DNA of 5,098 bases from an uncultured Campylobacter sp. (GCF_938040115.1 NZ_CALHXD010000266.1:1-5098), one strand, 5' to 3'; positions 1-5,098 are shown, counted from the first letter of the stretch. Notes: generated by a model not told the origin, from the sequence alone. A program made the numbers and translations.

Positions 1-116
1 AATCACGCGACATCAAGGCTTACGAGCGAAATTTAAGCGTAAAAAATATAGAAATCGCAAGCATTTTTAAAGAGGTCGATGGTGAAATCGAGCCGTGGGA
101 GAAGGTGAAAATTTAG
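1..116 (+). CDS. C-terminal end of an unrecognised protein (5' end outside the window)
   Basis: A plus-strand frame is open from the left edge (first full codon at base 3) to a TAG at 114-116, giving 37 residues. The product is charged and ends in EIEPWEKVKI. It looks like a helical or mixed C-terminal tail, with no signal or membrane segment. I do not recognise the family, and the fragment is too short to assign a function. Another frame is open to about base 68, but its product is very basic and less protein-like. The gene converges with fhs across a gene-free stretch and a shared terminator-like hairpin, so it is probably the last gene of its transcript. Coding status is inferred only from the open frame and a reasonable residue composition. 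Confidence 0.55.
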   Translation, partial: SRDIKAYERNLSVKNIEIASIFKEVDGEIEPWEKVKI

Positions 117-452
117 CGCCGTCTTACGCACTTCTTTTTGGCTTGCTTGGGAAAATTTGATTAAAACGCCAAAATACGTTACGTCGATTCTGCCAATATT
201 TACGGCAAATTTCGAGCGTTAAATTTAGATATTTAAAACGCCGTAAAATAGCGCAAATTTGGCGCTAGGATGATAAGCGGCTTTGAGCGGGTAAATTTGA
301 TTTTGCGTTTCGGCGATGTATGGATGGTAAGATAAAAATCTCGCACGAACAGCGTTGCGATAAAATCTAAAATTTACGAGCCAGAGTGGGCGTTTGCTAA
401 ATTTAGCGTTTTAAATTTGACGGCAAATTTAAAGGACGAAGTAGTCAAATTT
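117..452. other. Gene-free AT-rich spacer
   Basis: I see no credible gene on either strand; stop codons are frequent in all frames. The stretch holds several AAATTT palindromes and two weak hairpins. One at 216-241 pairs GCGTT with AACGC and contains a bulge. The other at 250-266 pairs AGCGC with GCGCT around AAATTTG. Neither has a T-run, so I do not call them terminators. The length is large for a spacer between convergent genes and could be the remains of a decayed gene, but I find no recognisable protein fragment in it. Confidence 0.5.
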
Positions 453-497
453 AAAAAGGCGAACCTGACATCAAATCTCCGTCAAATTCGCCTTTTT
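453..497. terminator. Bidirectional rho-independent terminator-like hairpin
   Basis: AAAAAGGCGAA at 453-463 is a perfect 11-bp inverted match to TTCGCCTTTTT at 487-497, and the plus-strand T-run extends to 498. Within the loop TGAC (466-469) pairs with GTCA (481-484), extending the stem after a two-base mismatch. T-tracts follow the stem on both strands. It can therefore end fhs transcription from the right (fhs stops at 561, about 64 bases away) and the partial gene's transcription from the left. The GC core (GGCG/CGCC) is short but typical for an AT-rich spacer. Confidence 0.75.
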
Positions 498-560
498 TCA
501 GAAATCAAACTCCGCCGACTAGCCAAATTTACAATCAAATTTGACAGATCGGAGCTCGTT

Positions 561-2189
561 TTACTCCGCTCTCATCTGCTCGGCAGTAGGTACTTTTGGT
601 AGTCCCGGCATCAGCATCGTCGATCCGCTAACCGCTACGATAAAGCCCGCTCCCCCGCGGATCTCAAGCGCGCTAACCTCGAAGCTAAAGCCCTTCGGTC
701 GTCCTAGCAGCTTAGCGTCCGAGCTAAAGCTATACTGCGTCTTTGCGACGCAAACGGGCAAGCCGTCAAAGCCTAGACGCGAAATCTCGGCTAGATCAGC
801 TTGCGCGCGCTGGCTAAAGACCACTTCTTTTGCGCCGTAAATTTTAGTCGCGATCTTTTCGATCTTGGTTTTGATGGGGTCGGCGGGCCCATACGTGAAG
901 GTTATCTCGCGAGCCGGCTTTTCGCAGATTTGCGCAACTTTTTTAGCCAGATCCTCCGTGCCGGCGCTTCCCTTTAAAAAGCCTTCGCACACGCTAAACT
1001 CAGCCCCCGACTCCTCGCAAAGAGCGCGCACGTGGGCTATCTCCTCGTTCGTATCGGTCGCGAATTTATTTAGCGCGACGATGACGTTTTGGTTAAAATT
1101 TTTGAGATTTTCTATGTGGGCTTTTAGGTTTTCGCCGCCTAGCTTTAGCGCGTCTAAATTTGGCTGCGAGATGCCGTCTTTATCGCATCCGCCGTTATAT
1201 TTTAGCGAGCGGATGGTGCTTACTAGCACGACGCATTTTGGCGCGAGATTTGCGGTGCGGCACTTGATATCGAGGAACTTTTGCGCCCCTAGCTCAGCGC
1301 CAAATCCCGCCTCGGTCACGACGTAGCCCGCTAAATTTAGCGCAGTTTTGGTCGCGATCACGCTGTTGCAGCCGTGCGCGATATTTGCAAACGGTCCGCC
1401 GTGGATGAGCACGGGCGTGCCCTCAAGCGTTTGCACGAGGTTTGGTTTTATCGCCTCTTTTAGCAGGACGCAGACGGCGTCGGCGCAGTTTAGGGATTTT
1501 GCGCGCACGAGGCCGCCATCTTTATCGTAGGCGACGACGATGTTTTCTACGCGCTCTTTTAGATTTTTTAGATCGGTCGCTAGGCACAGTATCGCCATTA
1601 TTTCACTAGCGGCCGTGATTACGAAGCCGTCCTTGCGGGTAAATTTATTGCTCTTTTCAAGGCCGATTTCTATCTCTCTTAGCGAGCGGTCGTTCATATC
1701 CATACAGCGTTTGAAAACGACGCGCGCAGGGTCGATATTTAGCGCGTTACCGTGGTGGATGTGGTTATCTAGCATCGCTGCGATGAGGTTGTTTGCCGAG
1801 GTGATAGCATGAAAGTCGCCGTTAAAGTGCAGGTTGATATCCTCGCTCGGCGTCACCTGCGAGTAGCCGCCGCCCGTCGCTCCGCCCTTTATACCGAAAA
1901 CCGGCCCCAGGCTCGGCTCTCTAAGCGCGGCGCACACGCGTTTGCCGATACGCGCTAAGCCGTCAGATAGCCCGACGGTCACGGTCGTTTTGCCCTCTCC
2001 GTAGGGCGTCGGATTGGTCGCGGTAACTAGGATGAGGTTTGCGCCCGTCGCGCTGCCTAGTCGCGGCTCGATCTTGGCTTTTAGCTTGCCGAAGGTGTCT
2101 AGCGCCTCCTCGCCTAGCCCCAGTTTTGCGCCGATTTTTACGATATTTTGCGGCTTTGCGCTCGCTTCTATTTCTCTGTCGCTTAGCAT
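561..2189 (-). CDS. fhs: Formate--tetrahydrofolate ligase (10-formyl-THF synthetase)
   Basis: This cytoplasmic enzyme joins formate to tetrahydrofolate with ATP, giving 10-formyl-THF for purine and formyl-Met-tRNA synthesis, or running in reverse to make ATP. The protein has 542 residues, close to the usual 555-560. It carries the P-loop PYGEGKTT (62-69), the first family signature GIKGGATGGGY (99-109), the second signature VSTIRSLKYNGG (323-334), a GDFHAITSANNL stretch (124-135), CVAKTQYSFS near 480-489 and the C-terminal MPGLPKVPTA (527-536). No catalytic motif is missing, so it should be functional. The ATG at 2189 has AAGGA at 2196-2200, six bases upstream, which supports this start. It lies alone on its strand, divergent from the pfpI remnant, with a hairpin terminator downstream. 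No other folate gene is in the window. Confidence 0.97.
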   Translation of the reverse strand: MLSDREIEASAKPQNIVKIGAKLGLGEEALDTFGKLKAKIEPRLGSATGANLILVTATNPTPYGEGKTTVTVGLSDGLARIGKRVCAALREPSLGPVFGIKGGATGGGYSQVTPSEDINLHFNGDFHAITSANNLIAAMLDNHIHHGNALNIDPARVVFKRCMDMNDRSLREIEIGLEKSNKFTRKDGFVITAASEIMAILCLATDLKNLKERVENIVVAYDKDGGLVRAKSLNCADAVCVLLKEAIKPNLVQTLEGTPVLIHGGPFANIAHGCNSVIATKTALNLAGYVVTEAGFGAELGAQKFLDIKCRTANLAPKCVVLVSTIRSLKYNGGCDKDGISQPNLDALKLGGENLKAHIENLKNFNQNVIVALNKFATDTNEEIAHVRALCEESGAEFSVCEGFLKGSAGTEDLAKKVAQICEKPAREITFTYGPADPIKTKIEKIATKIYGAKEVVFSQRAQADLAEISRLGFDGLPVCVAKTQYSFSSDAKLLGRPKGFSFEVSALEIRGGAGFIVAVSGSTMLMPGLPKVPTAEQMRAE

Positions 2190-2227
2190 CGTCTTTCCTT
2201 AAAAATTTGATTTAAAATGATTTTGTA

Positions 2228-2233
2228 ATTTTA
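2228..2233 (-). promoter_or_regulatory. Possible -10 element for fhs
   Basis: The minus strand reads GGTAAAATTAC here, a -10-like hexamer (TAAAAT) about 39 bases upstream of the fhs start and preceded by a T-rich run, as is common in Campylobacter sigma70 promoters, where the -35 box is weak. Next to it, at 2236-2247, is a short inverted repeat, TCGCA-AA-TGCGA, which could be an operator half-site pair or chance. The spacer is AT-rich and similar hexamers are common, so support is weak. Confidence 0.3.
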
Positions 2234-2294
2234 CCTCGCAAATGCGAAAAATCTCATTAAATTTTAGCCGCTCGTAATCAAATTTGGGCTAAAT

Positions 2295-2771
2295 TTGAAA
2301 CTAAAATCGATAAAGGATCGCTATGAAGGCGCTAAAATTTGGACGCGAAAGCTAGATGAGATAGCTAAATTTGACGTCTTGCTCGTGCCGGGCGGTTTTG
2401 CGGCTAGGGAGCTTGTGCATGAGGCCGAGTTTATAGCCGTTCTAGGCGAGCTAGCGCGCAGGCACGGGTATGTGATCTCGGTATGCACGGGCTCGGTTTT
2501 GCTAGCTAAAACCGGGCTTTTGGACGGCATGGAAGCTACTAGCAACAAACTATCATGGCAGTGGGTGACCTCAGAGGCTCCTGGCGTGCGCTGGATACGC
2601 GGGGCCAGGTGGTGCGTTAGCGGGAAATTTTACACCGGCTCGGGCGTGAGCGCTGGTATCGACGCAGCTCTAGGCTTTATCGCCGATATGCACGGGCTGG
2701 ACGAAGCGCAGAGGATCGCTCGGACGATGGAGTATGTCTACAATAGCGACAAAAACGCGGAGTTGTTTTAA
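2295..2771 (+). pseudogene. DJ-1/PfpI family protein, 5'-truncated
   Basis: The 158-residue frame matches the core and C-terminus of the DJ-1/PfpI (ThiJ, GATase1-like) family in its isonitrile hydratase-like or AraC-associated branch. Visible are FDVLLVPGG (26-34), the nucleophile elbow VCTGS with Cys64 (63-67), and TGSGVSAGIDAALGFIAD (114-131). Family members usually have about 190-230 residues and begin with a beta strand and an acidic active-site residue; that part is absent. The only possible start at the 5' end is a TTG at 2295 with no Shine-Dalgarno. The frame is open back only to 2268, where TAG (2265-2267) closes it. A better ribosome site, AAGGAT just before an ATG at 2323, leads into another frame that stops after ten residues. 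I infer a truncated, probably inactive gene. A shortened but translated protein cannot be excluded, since the remaining codons are intact. Confidence 0.7.
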
Positions 2772-2829
2772 AATTTAGCTTGCGGCGGTTGCTTAAATTT
2801 GAGTGCTAAATTTAAACCGAGTCAAATTT
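2706..2829 (+). repeat. Copy 1 of a duplicated pfpI 3' end plus downstream DNA
   Basis: The last 22 codons of the pfpI remnant, including the stop, and the following 58 bases recur at 3479-3601 in the same orientation. By eye the coding part matches at 58 of 66 positions and the non-coding part at about 50 of 58, with one single-base gap. The match ends just after GAGTCAAATTT. The spacing between copies is 773 bases. Confidence 0.9.
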
Positions 2830-3043
2830 CGAGGCGCTGTACCTAAAAGATGCGTGAAAAACAAATTTACAAAATTAGCCGTTCAAAAGCACGGGTATAA
2901 AAAGAGCAAATTTAGTCTGATAGTCGGAAGATTTCTGATTTATGGCTAAAAACAAGTAAATAATCCAAAACGATGCAAATTTTACTGCCAAAAATCGCAA
3001 ATTTTATAAATTCAGCGGTTTTGGGCGACAGATTTATCGTCGT
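2772..3043. other. Spacer between the pfpI remnant and the small membrane gene
   Basis: This 272-base AT-rich spacer begins with the duplicated 3' flank (to 2829). The rest has no credible gene: the longest thing of note is a 16-codon frame from the ATG at 2850, with no ribosome site. Several AAATTT words are present. I find no strong terminator for either of the two converging genes; CGAC/GTCG around 3027-3042 gives only a weak stem without a T-run. Confidence 0.5.
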
Positions 3044-3301
3044 TTAGAGCGTTTTAAGCTTTTCGCGCACCAAGGCAACGTAAATCATCGCTAGCGTCGT
3101 CGCAAACCAGATGACGTAAGGTAAGCAAAAAACAAAAGGCTTTTCGTAGTAGTCGTATTGCACGCCGACGTTGCGGCCGATGTAGAGGTAAAATCCGCCC
3201 ACGATAACAAGGTAAAACATCACGGCAATGGCGTCGCAAACGCGAACTAGCTTGCTTAGCGGGCGCTTAGGTTCTGTTTTGGTTACGTGATCGTTATTCA
3301 T
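3044..3301 (-). CDS. Small two-helix inner-membrane protein of unknown function
   Basis: The 85-residue product has a polar, basic N-terminus (residues 1-20), a hydrophobic segment at about 22-41 (CDAIAVMFYLVIVGGFYLYI) and a second at about 55-78 (PFVFCLPYVIWFATTLAMIY onward), and ends in a basic REKLKTL tail. By the positive-inside rule both ends face the cytoplasm, with a short Tyr-rich loop outside. I chose the ATG at 3301 because AAAGGAG lies five bases upstream; an in-frame ATG at 3334 would add eleven residues that include the ribosome-site sequence. I do not recognise the family. The gene stands alone, opposite in direction to both flanking pfpI remnants. A -10-like hexamer and an FNR/CRP-type palindrome lie upstream, so it may be controlled by oxygen or another signal, which is inference. 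Confidence 0.75.
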   Translation of the reverse strand: MNNDHVTKTEPKRPLSKLVRVCDAIAVMFYLVIVGGFYLYIGRNVGVQYDYYEKPFVFCLPYVIWFATTLAMIYVALVREKLKTL

Positions 3302-3306
3302 TTTTT

Positions 3307-3313
3307 CTCCTTT
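3307..3313 (-). promoter_or_regulatory. Ribosome binding site AAAGGAG deciding the start at 3301
   Basis: AAAGGAG on the minus strand is five bases from ATG AAT AAC. It falls inside the longer frame that starts at 3334, so it selects the internal start and an 85-residue product. Confidence 0.75.
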
Positions 3314-3329
3314 ATTTTTGGGAAATGTT

Positions 3330-3335
3330 ATCATA
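3330..3335 (-). promoter_or_regulatory. Possible -10 element for the small membrane gene
   Basis: TATGAT, one base from the sigma70 consensus, lies 29 bases upstream of the start codon. No clear -35 box is visible at the usual spacing, which is normal for Campylobacter and would also suit an activator-dependent promoter. The palindrome at 3353-3366 lies just upstream. Confidence 0.4.
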
Positions 3336-3352
3336 ATTAGCGTAAAATTTTG

Positions 3353-3366
3353 ATGATTTATATCAA
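3353..3366 (-). promoter_or_regulatory. FNR/CRP-type palindrome upstream of the small membrane gene
   Basis: The minus strand reads TTGAT-ATAA-ATCAT, nine of the ten defined bases of the FNR consensus TTGAT-N4-ATCAA. Its centre lies about 36 bases upstream of a start site predicted from the -10 at 3330-3335, close to the position used by class II activators. Consensus and spacing come from established FNR/CRP-family knowledge; binding here is inference. The DNA is AT-rich, so a chance match is possible. The site could also serve plus-strand transcription toward 3464. Confidence 0.35.
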
Positions 3367-3400
3367 AAACTTGCTTTTAAAATTCAAATCAAAAGTCCAC

Positions 3401-3406
3401 TATAAA
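3401..3406 (+). promoter_or_regulatory. Possible -10 element reading toward the second pfpI remnant
   Basis: TATAAA followed by ATTT lies in an A/T-rich tract on the plus strand, 57 bases before the ATG at 3464. No -35 at normal spacing is seen. It may be the surviving promoter of a lost second pfpI gene. Weak evidence. Confidence 0.2.
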
Positions 3407-3463
3407 ATTTAAGACGAAATTTAACCAAAATTCGCGTAAAATCCATCCAAAAAGCAAGTAAAA

Positions 3464-3544
3464 ATGATAAACAAACGGGCGCAGCGTATCGCTCGGGCGA
3501 TGGAGTACGTCTGGAATAGCGACAAAAACGCGGATCTGTTTTAA
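3464..3544 (+). pseudogene. Remnant of a second DJ-1/PfpI gene (C-terminal 21 codons)
   Basis: Bases 3479-3544 encode 21 residues, starting AQRIARAMEYVW and ending in DLF plus a TAA stop. They match the C-terminus of the 2295-2771 frame at all but three residues: Thr to Ala, Tyr to Trp and Glu to Asp. All else of the PfpI fold is missing, including the Cys elbow. An ATG at 3464 joins in frame to the homologous part through MINKR, giving a possible 26-residue peptide, but there is no convincing ribosome site. Likely origin: a tandem paralogue that lost nearly its whole coding region. It could also be a partial duplication that never held a whole gene. Confidence 0.75.
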
Positions 3545-3601
3545 ATTTTAGTTTGCGGCGGGCGCTAAAATTGAGCGCTAAATTTAAGCCGAGTCAAATT
3601 T
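3479..3601 (+). repeat. Copy 2 of the duplicated pfpI 3' end plus downstream DNA
   Basis: Direct repeat of 2706-2829. Homology covers the final codons, the stop and the 3' flank through GAGTCAAATTT, then stops abruptly at about 3601. Coding and non-coding parts have diverged to about the same degree, as expected if neither is under strong protein-level selection. Confidence 0.9.
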
Positions 3602-3660
3602 ACCGCGCCGCGCGCCAAAACCGTAATTTTTAAAACAAACGACTCGTATCTTGTCCCGCG

Positions 3661-3996
3661 CTACCACAGTTTTAGGCAGACTTGCCCTATTATGACGGCG
3701 ATGGGAGCCCCGTTTATGTCGTAGGTGTTGCTAGAGTTTGAACCAAAATCGGGCTTAACGACATTGCCTTGTATCACCCAAGTGTTGCTTGAGTTTGCGC
3801 CGTATTTGGGTTTTATTTTTCTCCCGTCAAACTCAAATGTGTTAGAGGAGTTGGCTCCAGTTTTAGGCTTTAGCACGCCGCCGTCAAATTCAAACGTATT
3901 GTGCGTGGTTGCGCCGTATTTGGGCTTTAGCTCGTTGCCCTCATATACCCAAGCGCCGTTGCCCGCAGACCTTCCGTCCCAGTTGATTTTCGGCAT
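3661..3996 (-). CDS. Small protein of four 19-residue repeats, unknown function
   Basis: The 111-residue protein consists of a short head (MPKINWDGRSAGNGA), four tandem 19-residue units at residues 16-34, 35-53, 54-72 and 73-91, and a degenerate fifth unit running into a hydrophobic tail (APIAVIIGQVCLKLW). The unit pattern is aromatic-x3-G-x3-KP-x2-G-x4-NT, and every listed position is kept in all four units. Regular aromatic, Gly and Asn/Thr spacing suggests short beta hairpins closing into a beta-solenoid, propeller or flower-like fold; this is inference. There is no signal peptide. I recall similar KPxxG/SSNT repeat proteins annotated as hypothetical, but cannot name the family with certainty. 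ATG at 3996 has AGGAGG five bases upstream. The gene follows the membrane protein gene by 29 bases on the same strand, so the two are probably co-transcribed. Confidence 0.85.
   Translation of the reverse strand: MPKINWDGRSAGNGAWVYEGNELKPKYGATTHNTFEFDGGVLKPKTGANSSNTFEFDGRKIKPKYGANSSNTWVIQGNVVKPDFGSNSSNTYDINGAPIAVIIGQVCLKLW
3724..3951 (-). repeat. Four in-frame 57-base repeats within the coding region
   Basis: Four consecutive 57-base units encode the 19-residue repeats. At the DNA level they differ clearly in synonymous and variable positions (for example AAGCCTAAAACT versus AAACCCAAATAC), while KP, G and NT codons persist. This points to an old duplication held by selection on protein structure, not a recent slippage array. 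Confidence 0.85.
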
Positions 3997-4001
3997 TTTA
4001 T

Positions 4002-4007
4002 CCTCCT
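4002..4007 (-). promoter_or_regulatory. Strong ribosome binding site AGGAGG of the repeat-protein gene
   Basis: AGGAGG, a perfect Shine-Dalgarno core, is five bases before the ATG at 3996. It is the strongest site seen in this window and suggests the repeat protein is made in larger amounts than its neighbours. A TATAAC hexamer just upstream (minus strand, near 4015-4020) could be an additional promoter, but it lies too close to the start to be convincing. Confidence 0.7.
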
Positions 4008-4025
4008 AAAATGAGTTATAATCAA

Positions 4026-5098
4026 TCATTTTGCGCGGCTTGCTTCTTTTGCTTTTACGGCTTCGTAAATTTCATCCGCGTTAGTTAAATTTGCGTCCAA
4101 AAACTCCTGCGCCTTTTTGAGAGTGCGCGCCCCCATTATACCGTCGGCCTTGACGCCGATAGCCTTTTGCACGTATAAAATTTTCTCTTTTTGCGTCATC
4201 TGCGGCGCGGTTTTAGCGTCGTCGGTGGAGTTTGTTTCGCGCGCCGTCTCGTTTGAGCCGTCAAATTTAGCCGTCATCTCGCGAAATTTGGCCTCCAGGC
4301 TGCGCGACGCCTCAAAGCGCTCGTCAAGCTGCATAAGAGTCGGAGCGTAACCAAAACTTGATATCGCGCCGTAGATCGCGCCGACCGCACCAAAGCCCGC
4401 TAAAATTTTAAAAAACAGAGCAAAAGCCTCTTTGTTTCGCATGCTTTGGCGGTACTCTTTAGGCACGGCACTACGGCGGATCAGCGTAACCAGCGCGCTA
4501 AGGGGTGCTAAGACGCACCAAGCCGTGCCCGCGCAAATAGCCAAAAATATAAGCGTATAAATAGGCGCCATGATGTAGCGCTCGGCTAAATTTTCGCCCA
4601 AAAATCCTGCCGTAAAAACTAGCGCAATCAGCCAAAACACCGAGCCCAGCCCGAACCAAACCGCAGGCGAGTAAACGGGAGAGATTTTATCCAGGCATTT
4701 TTTCATCGTATCGCCCAGTTTGCTCGCCGCGCCCCTTGAGACGTAGCCTTCGCAGGCCTCTATCACGGCGTTTGCGGCCTCGGTTTGCGCGCCGTCCGTT
4801 TTAGCGATACGCTTTAGCGCGGAGTCAAGAACCGGCTGCGAGCAGTAGCGCGTGAAAAATTTAAACGCCTCGCGCCTAGTTATCTTGCCGTCTGCACCCA
4901 TCTTTTCTAACATAGATATCTCGTCTGCGAAAAGATCGTCGAAAAACGGCGGCCTGATAAATGCGTAAGGCGGGTTGCTAAAGCCCACCGCCTCGTACTC
5001 CTTGCCCAGCAGTATAAAATTTAGCCGCGTTATAGCGCTAGAGCCCACGTAAGAAAACAGGTGCGAGCTCTCGTCGCCGCTCTCTTCGTCTTGATAAA
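4026..5098 (-). CDS. Membrane protein with C-terminal peptidoglycan-binding-like module (5' end outside the window)
   Basis: The frame stays open to the right edge, giving 356 full codons. A GTG at 5048 is not needed as a start; residue numbers below count from it. Parts in order: an N-terminal region with MGADGKITRREAFKFF (50-65), like a TerB or EF-hand-type helical segment; three hydrophobic helices at about 127-151, 159-190 and 208-232; a charged helical stretch at 238-262, possibly coiled coil; a polar Thr/Asp-rich linker (263-286); then VQKAIGVKADGIMGARTLKKAQEF (split at 293-304 and 305-316), which fits the PG_binding_1 pattern of LQ-LGV-DG-G-T-AQ. The basic loop after helix 2 (RRSAVPKEYRQSMRNK) predicts a cytoplasmic N-terminus and a periplasmic C-terminus, placing the module where peptidoglycan is. 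Overall family not recognised. It ends 29 bases before the repeat-protein gene. Confidence 0.8.
   Translation of the reverse strand, partial: YQDEESGDESSHLFSYVGSSAITRLNFILLGKEYEAVGFSNPPYAFIRPPFFDDLFADEISMLEKMGADGKITRREAFKFFTRYCSQPVLDSALKRIAKTDGAQTEAANAVIEACEGYVSRGAASKLGDTMKKCLDKISPVYSPAVWFGLGSVFWLIALVFTAGFLGENLAERYIMAPIYTLIFLAICAGTAWCVLAPLSALVTLIRRSAVPKEYRQSMRNKEAFALFFKILAGFGAVGAIYGAISSFGYAPTLMQLDERFEASRSLEAKFREMTAKFDGSNETARETNSTDDAKTAPQMTQKEKILYVQKAIGVKADGIMGARTLKKAQEFLDANLTNADEIYEAVKAKEASRAK

Noticed and set aside
417..602. A 61-codon plus-strand frame
   Set aside because: It runs straight through the terminator hairpin and into the 3' end of fhs, has no ribosome binding site, and its product is AT-rich spacer translation.
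541..2202. Several plus-strand open frames of 60-153 codons opposite fhs
   Set aside because: They lie wholly or mostly antisense to a full-length, motif-complete fhs, and their products are Ser/Arg/Pro-rich with no recognisable domain, as expected of antisense shadows in GC-rich coding DNA.
2323..2355. AAGGAT plus ATG giving a ten-residue peptide inside the pfpI remnant
   Set aside because: The spacing is good, but the frame stops at once and is out of phase with pfpI. It may be chance; a leader-peptide role has no further support.
2850..2900. A 16-codon frame (MREKQIYKISRSKARV)
   Set aside because: No ribosome site, no conservation cue and very short; expected by chance in AT-rich spacer.
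2706..3601. Composite transposon or attachment-site explanation for the direct repeats
   Set aside because: The repeats are the coding end and flank of a gene, have no terminal inverted repeats, and enclose no transposase or integrase.
3590..3646. CGAGTC/GACTCG inverted repeat as terminator for the repeat-protein gene
   Set aside because: Only six bases pair across a 45-base loop with no T-run after the stem; not convincing.
3724..3951. CRISPR-like or mobile array
   Set aside because: The 57-base units are contiguous, in frame, without spacers and diverged at synonymous sites, so they are protein repeats.
3725..4009. A 94-codon plus-strand frame opposite the repeat protein
   Set aside because: Its repetitive look is only the reverse complement of the 57-base repeats. 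The minus-strand frame has the perfect ribosome site and the protein-level repeat conservation.

Overview
The window looks like chromosomal DNA from a Campylobacterota member, most likely a higher-GC, non-jejuni Campylobacter of the rectus/showae/curvus type. This rests on GC-rich genes separated by AT-rich spacers crowded with the palindrome AAATTT, on A-rich leaders with AAGGA/AGGAGG ribosome binding sites, and on the general look of the proteins. It is an inference from composition, not a database match.

Layout, left to right. The 3' tail of an unrecognised plus-strand gene (1-116) is followed by about 335 bases with no gene. A long hairpin with T-runs on both strands (453-497) can end transcription from both sides. 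The one confidently named gene is fhs, formate--tetrahydrofolate ligase (561-2189, minus). Divergent from it is a DJ-1/PfpI-family reading frame (2295-2771, plus). It keeps its nucleophile elbow but has lost the N-terminal part of the fold, so I call it a 5'-truncated pseudogene. About 770 bases on, the last 66 coding bases of that gene and 57-58 bases of its downstream DNA recur (2706-2829 and 3479-3601, about 87% identical), marking the remains of a second paralogue. Between the two copies sits a two-helix membrane protein gene on the minus strand (3044-3301), with a good ribosome binding site, a -10-like hexamer and an FNR/CRP-type inverted repeat upstream.

The right third is a minus-strand pair. 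A membrane protein runs off the right edge (4026-5098) and has three predicted helices and a C-terminal peptidoglycan-binding-like module. Twenty-nine bases after it comes a 111-residue protein built from four 19-residue repeats with invariant KP, G and NT positions (3661-3996), preceded by a strong AGGAGG site.

Fhs feeds formate into the folate one-carbon pool. The right-hand pair is probably co-transcribed; its job is unknown, but the helix pattern puts the peptidoglycan-binding module in the periplasm. The middle is a zone of duplication and decay. I see no tRNA, rRNA, CRISPR array or insertion sequence. The best candidates for something undescribed are the repeat protein with its membrane partner, and the duplicated pfpI tail that brackets the small membrane gene.
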